Source: Dokdonella_A sp964582225 (GTDB lineage Bacteria; Pseudomonadota; Gammaproteobacteria; Xanthomonadales; Rhodanobacteraceae). From it: a stretch of 64,000 nucleotides of DNA. The position numbers and the translations under genes were made by a program. Under the pieces are notes generated by a model, which did not search any database, was not told the origin of the DNA, and saw nothing but the letters and a program-made list of their open reading frames with translations. Shown here one piece after another: positions 52,101 through 60,084 of the stretch. Positions within the stretch are counted from its first letter, which is position 1. Each line of letters begins with the position of its first letter. The stretch lies in NCBI GenBank assembly GCA_964582225.1, contig CAZORA010000003.1:62001-126000 (forward strand). Direction: 5' to 3'.

Positions 52101-52327
52101 ACGCGCGCGCGACCACGGGCGCCGCAGGCGGCGCGACCTGGTACCGCCAACCCGTGGTGTGGCTGGCGGCCACGCTGCTGGTTGCCGCGCTCGCCGGCTG
52201 CGTGGCGATGATCGTGCTGGGCTTGCGCTACGCGGACGAGCCGCTGCCGCTCGAATCGGGTCAGGTATTCAAGGTGCCGCGCACGGCGCCGCCCGCCGCG
52301 GAGCCCGCCGAGGCGGTGCGGCCGTGA
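52097..52327 (+). CDS. FixH-like small membrane protein (truncated FixH)
   Basis: A 76-residue protein with one helix (VVWLAATLLVAALAGCVAMIVLGL) preceded by WYRQP and followed by RYADEPL. The WYRQP-helix-ADE pattern is that of the N-terminus of FixH/CcoH, but the roughly 100-residue periplasmic domain of FixH is missing; only a proline-rich tail remains. It lies where fixH belongs, between ccoP and ccoI, coupled by 4-nt overlaps on both sides. It may still help join the copper ATPase to the oxidase. FixH identity is by position and motif, so moderate. Confidence 0.65.
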   Translation: MNARATTGAAGGATWYRQPVVWLAATLLVAALAGCVAMIVLGLRYADEPLPLESGQVFKVPRTAPPAAEPAEAVRP

Positions 52328-54780
52328 ATCACGCGGCGGGCTGCTGGCACTGCGGCGAGCCGCTGCCGCCGGAGCCGCCGCAGGCGCTGGTCGGCGGCGT
52401 GGCTCGCCCGGTCTGCTGTGCGGGCTGCCACGCGGCTGCGGAGTGGATCGAGCAGCTCGGCCTGGGCGACTACTATCGACTGCGCGCCGGCCCGGCCGAA
52501 CGCGCCCTCGACGCGGAAGAGAGCCGCCGCAGCGCCGCCGCCTGGGCACGCCCGGAGCTGGCCCGACACGCGGTGCGTGAGCTCGACGCGAGCCAGCGCG
52601 AGGCCGTGCTGCTGGTCGACGGCATTCGCTGCGCCGCCTGCGTATGGCTGATCGAGCGTGCGGTCGGCGGCCTGCCGGGGGTTTCCAGCGTGCAGGTCAA
52701 CGCCAGCGCGCGCCGCGCACGCCTGGTCTGGGACTCCACACGCTGCGATCTGCCGCGGCTGCTCGACGCCTTCGGACGCGCCGGCTACCGCGCCCTGCCG
52801 CTCGACGCTGCTGCGCTCGACGACAGCCGTCGACGCGAAGCGCGCGGCGCGCTGAAGCGTTTGCTGGTGGCGGGCTTCGGCGCCATGCAGGCAATGATGT
52901 ACGCCAGCGCGCTCTATCTGGGCGCGTTCGAGGGCATCGACGCCGCCAGCCGGGACCTGTTTCGCTGGTTCGGGCTGCTGGTGGCCACGCCGGTGGTGTT
53001 CTACGCCGCGCGGCCCTTTTTCGCCGGCGCGCTGCGCTCACTGCGCGCACGCCGCCTGGGCATGGACGTGCCGGTGGCGCTGGCCGTCGCGCTGATCTAT
53101 GCGGCCAGCCTGGTCGAGGCGTTGCGCGGCGGAGGCGAGGTCTATTTCGACTCGGTCAGCATGTTCGTGTTCTTCCTGCTGCTCGGCCGCTATCTCGAGA
53201 TGCGCGCCCGCCACCGCTCGGGCGATCTGGCCGACGCGCTGGCGCGCCTGAGCCCGGCGGTCGCCGAGCGCATTCGCGCCGACGGCAGCCTCGAGCGCGT
53301 GGGCGCGGTCGAGCTCATCCAGGGCGATCGCGTGCACGTCAGCGAAGGCGCGCTGATCCCGGCCGACGGCCGGCTTGCCAGCGCACGCTGCCGCGTCGAC
53401 GAGGCGCTGCTGTCCGGCGAATCGACACCGATCCGGCGCGCGCGGGGCGAGCCGCTGCTGGCCGGCAGCCTGGTGGTCGAGGGACCGCTCGAACTCGAGG
53501 TCGAACGCGTCGGCGCCGCCACCACCCTGGCCGGCATCGTCGCGCTGGTGACCCGCGCGCAGACCGAACGACCCCGGCTGGCCGAGCTGGGCGAGCGCGC
53601 CGCGGCCGGCTTCGTGGCGCGCGTGCTGAGCCTGGCGGCACTGACTGCCGTAGCGTGGAGCCTGATCGACCCAGCTCGGGCGTTTACCGCCACGCTCGCG
53701 GTGCTGGTGGTGTCCTGCCCCTGCGCCTTCGCGCTGGCGGTGCCCGCCGCCCTGACCCGCGCGCTGGCCGCGCTGGCGCAGCGCGGTGTGCTGGCGGTGC
53801 GCGCAGACGCGATCGAGCAGCTGGCGCTCGCCAGCCACGCCGTGTTCGACAAGACCGGCACCCTCACCAGCCCAAGCCTGAGTCTGGCCGACGTCGAACT
53901 GGTCGGCACGGACGGCAGCGACGCCGCCGCGCGCGTGCAGGCCCTGCAGCTGGCCGCTGCGCTGGCCCGCGGCAGCCGCCATCCGGTGGCGCAGGCGATT
54001 GCCAGCGCGGCCGGCGACGCCGCCCTGCCGGCGGTCGCGGACCTGCAGGTCACAGTCGGCGGCGGCATCGAAGGCTGCATCGACGGGCGGCGCCTGCGCC
54101 TCGGCCATCCCGGCTTCGCGCTCGGCACCGCGGTCGAGGCCGCCGACATGGGCACCGTGCTGGCCGACGCCGAGGGCGGCATCGCGCGTTTCCATCTGAG
54201 TGCGCAGCTGCACCCGGAGGCGGCCGACTGCGTCGATGCACTGCGCGCCGACGGCCTCGAAATCGAAGTGCTGAGCGGCGATGCGCCGGCCGCGGTGGCC
54301 GCTACCTGCACGCGCCTGGGCGTGCGGAACTGGCGCGCACGGCAGCGCCCGGAGGACAAGCTGGCCCGGCTGAGCGAGCTGCGCCTCGCCGGCGCACGGG
54401 TGCTGGCAGTGGGCGACGGCAGCAACGACGCGCCAGTGCTGGCCGGCGCCGACGTATCGGTCGCGCTCGGCAGCGGCGCCGAACTGGCGCAGGCCGCGAG
54501 CGACATCGTGCTCAGCGGCGGCCACCTCGGCCGACTCCCCGGGGCGCGCCAGCTGGCCCGTCAGACCCTGCGCGTGCTGCGCCAGAACCAGCGCTGGGCG
54601 CTGCTCTACAACGTGCTCGCGGTGCCCGTCGCCGCGCTCGGCTGGGTGCCACCCTGGGCTGCCGCGCTCGGCATGTCGCTGAGCTCGCTCGCCGTGGTGC
54701 TGAACGCCTTGCGCATTGGCCGCCGCCCGCCCGAGCCGACCGCGCGGTGCGGGACGCTGCGCCCAGCGGTGCCGGCATGA
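52324..54780 (+). CDS. ccoI: Copper-transporting P1B-type ATPase CcoI/FixI
   Basis: An 818-residue ATPase that exports copper for assembly of the CcoN active site. The N-terminus has an extra cysteine cluster (CWHCGE ... CCAGC), then an HMA domain with C103-A-A-C106, eight helices with the C465-P-C467 ion motif, the phosphorylation site D509-KTGTLT, and the hinge GDGSNDAPVLAGADVSVALGSG. The SEHPL-type motif is altered to GSRHPVAQAI. The start is a GTG at 52324 overlapping the previous stop (GTGA); it places the first CxxC at residue 7. It overlaps ccoS by 4 nt. Confidence 0.96.
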   Translation: MNHAAGCWHCGEPLPPEPPQALVGGVARPVCCAGCHAAAEWIEQLGLGDYYRLRAGPAERALDAEESRRSAAAWARPELARHAVRELDASQREAVLLVDGIRCAACVWLIERAVGGLPGVSSVQVNASARRARLVWDSTRCDLPRLLDAFGRAGYRALPLDAAALDDSRRREARGALKRLLVAGFGAMQAMMYASALYLGAFEGIDAASRDLFRWFGLLVATPVVFYAARPFFAGALRSLRARRLGMDVPVALAVALIYAASLVEALRGGGEVYFDSVSMFVFFLLLGRYLEMRARHRSGDLADALARLSPAVAERIRADGSLERVGAVELIQGDRVHVSEGALIPADGRLASARCRVDEALLSGESTPIRRARGEPLLAGSLVVEGPLELEVERVGAATTLAGIVALVTRAQTERPRLAELGERAAAGFVARVLSLAALTAVAWSLIDPARAFTATLAVLVVSCPCAFALAVPAALTRALAALAQRGVLAVRADAIEQLALASHAVFDKTGTLTSPSLSLADVELVGTDGSDAAARVQALQLAAALARGSRHPVAQAIASAAGDAALPAVADLQVTVGGGIEGCIDGRRLRLGHPGFALGTAVEAADMGTVLADAEGGIARFHLSAQLHPEAADCVDALRADGLEIEVLSGDAPAAVAATCTRLGVRNWRARQRPEDKLARLSELRLAGARVLAVGDGSNDAPVLAGADVSVALGSGAELAQAASDIVLSGGHLGRLPGARQLARQTLRVLRQNQRWALLYNVLAVPVAALGWVPPWAAALGMSLSSLAVVLNALRIGRRPPEPTARCGTLRPAVPA

Positions 54781-54977
54781 ACATCCTGCTGATCATGATC
54801 CCGCTGTCGATCCTGCTGCTGATCGGCGCGGGCATCGCTTTCTTCTGGGCGGTCGATCACGACCAGTTCGACGACCTCGATACGCCAAGCCTGCTGCCGC
54901 TGCTGGACGAGCCGGCGACGCAGGACACGCCGGGCGCGGCGGAGGTTTCCGCTTCACCTGGAGACGAGGCGCAGTGA
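54777..54977 (+). CDS. ccoS: cbb3 oxidase maturation protein CcoS
   Basis: A 66-residue one-helix protein. It starts MNILLIMIPLSILLLIGAG and has the signature AFFWAVDHDQFDDLDTP. CcoS is needed to insert haem and copper into CcoN. It overlaps ccoI (ATGA) and the next gene (GTGA). The C-terminal third is an acidic, low-complexity tail. Confidence 0.93.
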   Translation: MNILLIMIPLSILLLIGAGIAFFWAVDHDQFDDLDTPSLLPLLDEPATQDTPGAAEVSASPGDEAQ

Positions 54978-55702
54978 TCGACAGTAGCCTCACTCTCGGC
55001 GCCGCGCTGCTGCTCGGTCTCGCCGCCAGCGGCCACTGCGTGGTGATGTGCGGGGGCATCTCCGCCGCGCTCGGCATGGCCACCGCCAAGGGGCCCGACG
55101 GGCGGCCGCTGAAGCACCTGCTGGTCGGCTACCAGCTGGGCCGCATTGGCTCCTACACGCTGGCCGGCATGCTGCTCGGCGGCAGCCTCGGCGGCCTGGT
55201 CGCGCTGCTCGATCTCGACGCAGTGCGTCTGGCGCTGCGCGGCCTCAGCGCGGCGGCGCTGCTGCTCGGCGCGCTGGTCGCTTTCGGTCGGGTGCGCGAC
55301 CCCGGCTTCCGCAGCAGCCAGCGCCTGTGGCGCAGGCTGGCCCCGCTCGGTCGCCGCCTGCTGCCGGTGCGACACCTGCCCGGCGCGCTGGGCTTCGGCA
55401 TGATCTGGGGCTGGATGCCCTGCGGCTTCGTCTACACCGTGCTGCTGCTCGCCACCCTGCAGCTCGACGCGCTGGCGGCCGGCGCCACCATGGCGGCGTT
55501 TGGCATGGGCACCGCGCCGGCCCTGCTGGCGGTGGCCTTCGGCGCCGAGCGCTTCGGCCGCTTCGTGACGCGGCCGGCCGGGCGCCGGATCGCCGGCGGC
55601 ATGCTGCTGGCGAGCGCCGCGCTCACCCTCGCCGGGCCCTGGCTGGTTACCGGCATGCCCTGGCTGCATCCGCTGTTGCCGGCCGGCTGCGCCATCCCCT
55701 GA
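54974..55702 (+). CDS. Sulfite exporter TauE/SafE-like (UreH-type) membrane protein, cbb3-linked
   Basis: A 242-residue membrane protein with six helices. HCVVMCGGISAALGMA near the N-terminus and GFGMIWGWMPCGFVYTVLLLA hold the conserved cysteines of the HCxGMCGG and GxLPCGLVY motifs found in the copper-linked DsbD/SafE-like proteins that follow ccoS in many proteobacteria. The start is a GTG in the ccoS stop (GTGA). A role in copper or thiol handling for the oxidase is likely from context; sulfite export is not. Confidence 0.85.
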   Translation: MIDSSLTLGAALLLGLAASGHCVVMCGGISAALGMATAKGPDGRPLKHLLVGYQLGRIGSYTLAGMLLGGSLGGLVALLDLDAVRLALRGLSAAALLLGALVAFGRVRDPGFRSSQRLWRRLAPLGRRLLPVRHLPGALGFGMIWGWMPCGFVYTVLLLATLQLDALAAGATMAAFGMGTAPALLAVAFGAERFGRFVTRPAGRRIAGGMLLASAALTLAGPWLVTGMPWLHPLLPAGCAIP

Positions 55703-55753
55703 GCAGCTCGCCGCGGCAGCGTTGGCTCCGTCGGCGACCAGCGCCAGGGAATG

Positions 55754-55869
55754 TCTGAACAAGCCCGTCATGCCCGCGAAGGCGGGCACCCAGCGATTTC
55801 AAGCCATTGCAATCAAGGACACTGGACTCTCGCCTTCGCGGGAGTGACGAGCGTGTCGACTTGTTCAGA
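55754..55869. repeat. Palindromic MITE/REP-like repeat with terminal inverted repeats
   Basis: The 116-bp unit starts TCTGAACAAG and ends with the exact reverse complement CTTGTTCAGA. Inside, GTCATGCCCGCGAAGGCGGG and the reverse complement of CGCCTTCGCGGGAGTGAC form a second, imperfect inverted repeat, and a CATTGCAATC core sits between. The GTCAtxCCCGCGAAGGCGGG arm is a known style of dispersed repeat in Xanthomonadales and other proteobacteria. No coding capacity. It lies in the 301-bp gap between the cco and mtn operons; nothing else is seen there except the element at 55920-55958. Confidence 0.75.
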
Positions 55870-55919
55870 TACTCCTTAAGTTCCAGGACGACTCTGATGC
55901 CCGCGGAGTCTGCGCATGC

Positions 55920-55958
55920 CGCGTCTCAGAAGCTGAGACGCGCGCGCCGCGCTATAGT
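55920..55958 (+). promoter_or_regulatory. Inverted repeat and -10 box before mtnB
   Basis: CGCGTCTCAG and CTGAGACGCG form a perfect 10-bp inverted repeat around AAG (55920-55942). TATAGT follows at 55953-55958 and is a good -10 box, so the repeat would cover the -35 region. It could be an operator of the mtnBDC operon; the start codon is 45 nt after the -10. Confidence 0.45.
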
Positions 55959-56003
55959 TGCCCACCCGTGCCAGACCCCGCTCGCAGCGGTCATGGGAGA
56001 ACG

Positions 56004-56639
56004 GTGAGCGACGAATCCAGATTTGAAGATTGCGCGCGCGAGATCGCGGCCGCGGCGCGCGCGCTCGCCGCGCGCGGCTGGGCGCCCGCGACCAGCGGCA
56101 ACTTTTCGATGCGGGTCGACGCTGCGCACGCCGCGGTCACCGCATCCGGGCGCGACAAGGCGCAGCTCACGCCGGCCGATGTGCTGCTGGTCGATGCAGC
56201 CGGGACGGTGTCCAAATCGGACAAACGGCCGTCGGCAGAAACTGCGCTGCACCTGCAGATCTACCGACGGTTTCCAGAAGTCGGCGCGATCCTGCACACC
56301 CATTCGCGAACGCAGACGGTGGCCTCGCGCCTGTTCGCCGCGCGCGGCGTGGTGCGACTGCAAGGTTGGGAGCTGCAGAAGGCGCTCGAAGGCGTCTCGA
56401 GCCACGAAGGCACGCTGGAGCTGCCCGTCTTTACCAACAGCCAGGACATGGACTCGCTGGCACAAGCGATCGACGCCTGGCTCGATCACGACAGCAGGCT
56501 TCGCGGCTACCTGATCGAAGGCCACGGAATCTATGCCTGGGGCCGGGATCTGGCGCAGGCGCGCCGGCATCTGGACGCATTCGAGTTCCTGCTCGACTGC
56601 GAGCTCGACCTGATCCGACTCGGAGTGAAAAGCGCATGA
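56004..56639 (+). CDS. mtnB: Methylthioribulose-1-phosphate dehydratase
   Basis: A 211-residue class II aldolase-fold zinc enzyme of the methionine salvage pathway. Signature parts: PATSGNFSMRVD, TASGRDKAQLTPADVLLVD, the zinc ligands in ILHTHSRTQT and the third histidine in LIEGHGIYAWGRD. The start is a GTG at 56004 with GGAGA 5-9 nt upstream. It overlaps mtnD by 4 nt. The pathway recovers methylthioadenosine from polyamine or ethylene-type synthesis. Confidence 0.96.
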   Translation: MSDESRFEDCAREIAAAARALAARGWAPATSGNFSMRVDAAHAAVTASGRDKAQLTPADVLLVDAAGTVSKSDKRPSAETALHLQIYRRFPEVGAILHTHSRTQTVASRLFAARGVVRLQGWELQKALEGVSSHEGTLELPVFTNSQDMDSLAQAIDAWLDHDSRLRGYLIEGHGIYAWGRDLAQARRHLDAFEFLLDCELDLIRLGVKSA

Positions 56640-57205
56640 GTTTTCTACGCATCTACGACGCCAGCGACGGCAGCGCGCCGCTGGCCGCCTATACCGATCC
56701 GACCGAAGTCACCCAGGCGCTGCGCGCTGCCGGCGTGCGCTTCGAGCGCTGGCAGGCGAACCGCGCCTTGCCGGCCGACCCTGACGAAGCCAGCGTGCTC
56801 GCCGCCTATCGCGACGACATCGACCGCCTCATGCGCGAGGAGGGCTACCGCGCGGTCGACGTGATCCGCCTAACGCCGGAGCATCCAGAGCGCAGCGCCT
56901 TGCGCGAGAGGTTCCTCAGCGAGCACACCCACATCGAGGACGAGGTGCGCTTCTTCGTCTCCGGCGCGGGCCTGTTCTCCCTGCACCTGGGCGAGCGCGT
57001 GTATCAGGTGCTGTGCGAGGCCGGGGACCTGATCGGAGTGCCGGATCGCACCCGCCACTGGTTCGACATGAGCGAGTCGCCCGCGTTCATCGCGATCCGG
57101 TTGTTCAGCAATCCAGACGGCTGGGTGGCCGACTATACCGGCGATCGAATTGCCGACGGCTTTCCGCGCATGATGGCGCTTGCGCGCACGACGAGCGAGC
57201 CATGA
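56636..57205 (+). CDS. mtnD: Acireductone dioxygenase
   Basis: A 189-residue cupin metalloenzyme. The metal ligands are in EHTHIEDEVRFFVSGAGLF (HxH and E) and the late histidine in RTRHWFDMSESP. With iron it makes the keto acid that is transaminated to methionine, with nickel an off-pathway product. Overlaps of 4 nt (ATGA) with mtnB and mtnC show tight coupling. Length equals the family (180-190). Confidence 0.97.
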   Translation: MSFLRIYDASDGSAPLAAYTDPTEVTQALRAAGVRFERWQANRALPADPDEASVLAAYRDDIDRLMREEGYRAVDVIRLTPEHPERSALRERFLSEHTHIEDEVRFFVSGAGLFSLHLGERVYQVLCEAGDLIGVPDRTRHWFDMSESPAFIAIRLFSNPDGWVADYTGDRIADGFPRMMALARTTSEP

Positions 57206-57885
57206 TCCAGGCGATCCTCACCGACATTGAAGGCACCACGAGCTCGATCGACTTCGTCAGAGACACTCTGTTCCCCTACGCGCGCGAGCGACTGCCGGCC
57301 TTTATCGAGACCCACGACGATCAGCCGGAAGTACAGCACTGGCTACATGAGGCAGCACTCGAGGCAGGCCTGGTCGCGGCCGAACGGCAGGAAATCATCG
57401 AGCTCTTGCTGCGCTGGATCGACCAGGACCGCAAGTCCACCGCCCTCAAAGCGCTGCAGGGCATGATCTGGCAGGGCGGCTACGCTGCCGGCGACTTCCA
57501 CGCCCACGTCTACCCCGAAGTTCCGGCCCGCCTGCGTGCCTGGCGGGCGCAAGGCAAGCGGCTATACGTCTACTCCTCGGGCTCGGTGCAGGCGCAGCGG
57601 CTGTTCTTCACGCACAGCGTGGCGGGCGATCTGGCGCCGCTTTTCTCCGGCTGGTTCGATACCGAAAGCGGGCCCAAGCGTGAAGCGGATTCGTACCGCC
57701 GGATCGCCGCGTCGATCGGCCTGCCGGCGTCCGGCATCCTGTTCCTGTCGGACCTGAGCCCCGAATTGGACGCCGCCCGCGAGGCCGGCCTGCGCACCAC
57801 CCTGCTGGTGCGACCGCCGCAGCAGTGCCCGCCATCCGCAGCCCATCCATGCGCGCACGACTTCGACAGCATCGCGTTCGACTGA
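57202..57885 (+). CDS. mtnC: Enolase-phosphatase E1
   Basis: A 227-residue HAD-family bifunctional enzyme that enolises and dephosphorylates diketo-methylthiopentyl phosphate. HAD motif I is LTDIEGTTSSIDFVRDTLFPYA, motif II YVYSSGSVQAQRLFF, motif III FSGWFDTESGPKREADSY with the lysine, and motif IV FLSDLSPELDAAREAG. Motif I has DIEGT rather than DxDGT, as is normal for E1. It overlaps mtnD (ATGA). Confidence 0.97.
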   Translation: MIQAILTDIEGTTSSIDFVRDTLFPYARERLPAFIETHDDQPEVQHWLHEAALEAGLVAAERQEIIELLLRWIDQDRKSTALKALQGMIWQGGYAAGDFHAHVYPEVPARLRAWRAQGKRLYVYSSGSVQAQRLFFTHSVAGDLAPLFSGWFDTESGPKREADSYRRIAASIGLPASGILFLSDLSPELDAAREAGLRTTLLVRPPQQCPPSAAHPCAHDFDSIAFD

Positions 57886-57916
57886 AGTCGTCGCCCACCG
57901 CGCGGCGGGCAGCGCC

Positions 57917-59341
57917 GTGATCCAGCTGCAGCGGACGCTGCGCGACGGGCTGCGCATCCTGACGCTGCGCGTACCACGCGGCGATCCGGAACGCGTCCGC
58001 GCCGGCACCTGCTTTGCGCTGGTCGCGTTCTGGCTCGCCGCCGCGGCCGCCCTCGACGCACTGTTCGCGCCCGCGCCTCGATCGTTCAATCCGCACGCGG
58101 GCATCGAGATCCTGGCGGCATCCCTGCTGCTGATCGCGGCCGGAGCCCTGCTCGGCGCGCTGGCGCACCGACGCGATGCGGTCTGGGGGCTGGGTGGTGC
58201 GCTGATCACGGCGGCACTGCTGTGCAGTCTCATCATCACGGGAGTCGAAGCGTGGATCTGGGCGCACGCCCCCGAGGCCGTCAGTGAACGCCAGATGACG
58301 CTGCTCAGGGCGCTCGCGGCCGGTTGGTGGTTCCTTCTCCTCGCGATACTGGCGCGCAATCTGCTGCCACGCAGACCGGCGCGCGCGCTACTCGCCGGCG
58401 TCCTTGCCTGGGTCGTCAGCGGCACGCTCTGGTGGTGGTTGCCGGACGCGCCGCTGGTGGTCTCGGTCGGCCTCGAGACCGACCTCGAACATGAACTCGA
58501 CGGTGGCGCGGCCGACGGGCCGACCTTCGACCCCGAGCAGCTCATGTTTCGCCAGCGCACGCTCGTCGATGACGCTCTGGCGAACCTGCGGCTGCCCACA
58601 CCGGGTGTTCCCGATCTCTACGCAATCGCCTTTGCCGGCGACGCTACCGAGCCGGTATTCGCGAACGAGGCGGCCTACTTCGAGCGCCTTTTCAGCGGGC
58701 GCTTCGGCGCCGAGGGCCGAGTCCTGGTACTTGCCAACGACACCGCCAGCGTGGCGCGGCTGCCGCTCGCGAGCTGGACCAACCTGCACCATGCGCTCGA
58801 AGGCCTGGCGCACCTCATCGATCCGGGCGAAGACCTCGTGCTGCTCTACCTGACCAGTCACGGTTCCGCCGACCACGAGCTCCTGGTCGAGCTCGATCCG
58901 CTGCCGCTGCAGCAGATCGGACCGCAGAGGCTGGCCGAGGCTTTCCAGACTCATCCGGCGATCGAATCGCGCGTGGTGATCGTCAACGCCTGCTACTCGG
59001 GCGGCTTCATCGACGCTCTGCGCAACGACTCGACCTTGGTGATCACCTCGGCGCGCGCCGATCGCAGCTCGTTTGGCTGCGGCGCAAGCGCCGACATCAC
59101 CTGGTTTGGCCGCGCGCTGCTGGTCGAGGCCCTGAATCGAAGCACCTCGCTGCGCGAGGCCTTTGCCCTGGCCGAGCGCGGGATCGCCGCGCGCGAGCAG
59201 GTTGAAGGGGAGGAAGCGTCCATGCCGCAGTGGTCGAGCGGCCCACGGATCGACGCCCTGCTCGAACGCTGGCGCGCGACGCTCGCCGAGCGAGCGCCCG
59301 TGCCGTTCACGCGCGAGCCGAACTCCGCGCTCGCTCCGTAG
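57917..59341 (+). CDS. Membrane-anchored C13 (legumain-family) cysteine peptidase-like protein
   Basis: A 474-residue protein in two halves. Residues about 28-175 form five transmembrane helices with short arginine-rich links. Residues 190-470 form a caspase/legumain-like domain: the catalytic pair H315 in YLTSHGSADHE and C359 in VIVNACYSGGFID, 44 apart, with the preceding hydrophobic strands LVLLYL and RVVIV as in clan CD. The start is a GTG at 57917, 31 bp after mtnC in the same direction. C13 relatives include legumain and GPI8, the GPI transamidase. Whether this one is a peptidase or a transamidase, and on what, is unknown. Family call by motif spacing and layout. Confidence 0.82.
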   Translation: MIQLQRTLRDGLRILTLRVPRGDPERVRAGTCFALVAFWLAAAAALDALFAPAPRSFNPHAGIEILAASLLLIAAGALLGALAHRRDAVWGLGGALITAALLCSLIITGVEAWIWAHAPEAVSERQMTLLRALAAGWWFLLLAILARNLLPRRPARALLAGVLAWVVSGTLWWWLPDAPLVVSVGLETDLEHELDGGAADGPTFDPEQLMFRQRTLVDDALANLRLPTPGVPDLYAIAFAGDATEPVFANEAAYFERLFSGRFGAEGRVLVLANDTASVARLPLASWTNLHHALEGLAHLIDPGEDLVLLYLTSHGSADHELLVELDPLPLQQIGPQRLAEAFQTHPAIESRVVIVNACYSGGFIDALRNDSTLVITSARADRSSFGCGASADITWFGRALLVEALNRSTSLREAFALAERGIAAREQVEGEEASMPQWSSGPRIDALLERWRATLAERAPVPFTREPNSALAP

Positions 59342-59430
59342 CGTGTGACCAGCATCGCGCAAATCCGCTGCCGCCGGGAACGCCCGGGTCTAACGGCGGC
59401 CGTTGCGCCAGATTCGACACAGCCAGTCGT

Positions 59431-60084
59431 TCAGGCTGTGCCGCGACGACGCGGGTGAACGAGGACCAGCACGCCCAGACCGATCACAAGCAGCAGCGCC
59501 GCGCCCTTGCCAAGTGTCGGCACGGGCTTCGCGGGCGCCGCGGCCCCAGCCTGCACCACCGAGACGTCATCCACCATGGAGCCGAGCCCGTCGCAGACAT
59601 CCACATTGCGAATCTGTAGGACGCTCGAACCGGCGCCGCCCGCTTGCGCCGGAAACGTGTACCGCGTCCACGCCGTATCGCCGTACTGAGTGCTGCCGTC
59701 GGCACTGGCGGTGCCGATCAGGGCACCGTTCCATAACACCTCGATTTGATTGTCGGCGACAAAATCGCGCGCCCCGAAGGCGAGCGAAACCACATAGTTC
59801 GCGGCCGCACTCGTGGCGATCGTTTGCGAGATGGTGGTGCAGGTAAGGACGTCGAGCTCGAGGTACTGGTCACCATCCGCACCGGGACCTTGCGCCCGAT
59901 TCCAGACCTCGAAGCCGTCCGTCGAGGTCCAGCCCGGAATCGATGAGCCCGGCCAACCCTGCGTGTTGGCGGGAAAGACCGGCGTTTCGAACGAACCGTT
60001 CGTCAGCAGGTTCTGGGCATCCGCAGGACCGGCGAGCAGCAGGCAGCCGCCCAGCAGCCAGGAAATGCCGAAGTTCTTGTGCAT
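59431..60084 (-). CDS. IPTL-CTERM surface protein with DUF642-like domain
   Basis: A 217-residue exported protein. A signal peptide (SWLLGGCLLLAGPADA) is followed by one beta-sandwich domain with NLLTNGSFETP, IPGWTSTDGFEVW and DGDQYLELD, the pattern of DUF642/carbohydrate-binding-like domains. The end is a sorting signal: VPTLGKGAALLLVIGLGVLVLV then HPRRRG, which is an IPTL-CTERM (PTL motif, helix, basic tail). Such tails are cut by exosortase-family enzymes; none is in this window. The ATG at 60084 has AGGGG 9 nt upstream and was preferred to one nine codons earlier. Confidence 0.85.
   Translation of the reverse strand: MHKNFGISWLLGGCLLLAGPADAQNLLTNGSFETPVFPANTQGWPGSSIPGWTSTDGFEVWNRAQGPGADGDQYLELDVLTCTTISQTIATSAAANYVVSLAFGARDFVADNQIEVLWNGALIGTASADGSTQYGDTAWTRYTFPAQAGGAGSSVLQIRNVDVCDGLGSMVDDVSVVQAGAAAPAKPVPTLGKGAALLLVIGLGVLVLVHPRRRGTA

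Noticed and set aside
59900..59930. TDGFE in the IPTL-CTERM protein as a third copy of the FADGFE tag
   Set aside because: It is internal, in the DUF642-like domain, without the preceding IFA; chance likeness.
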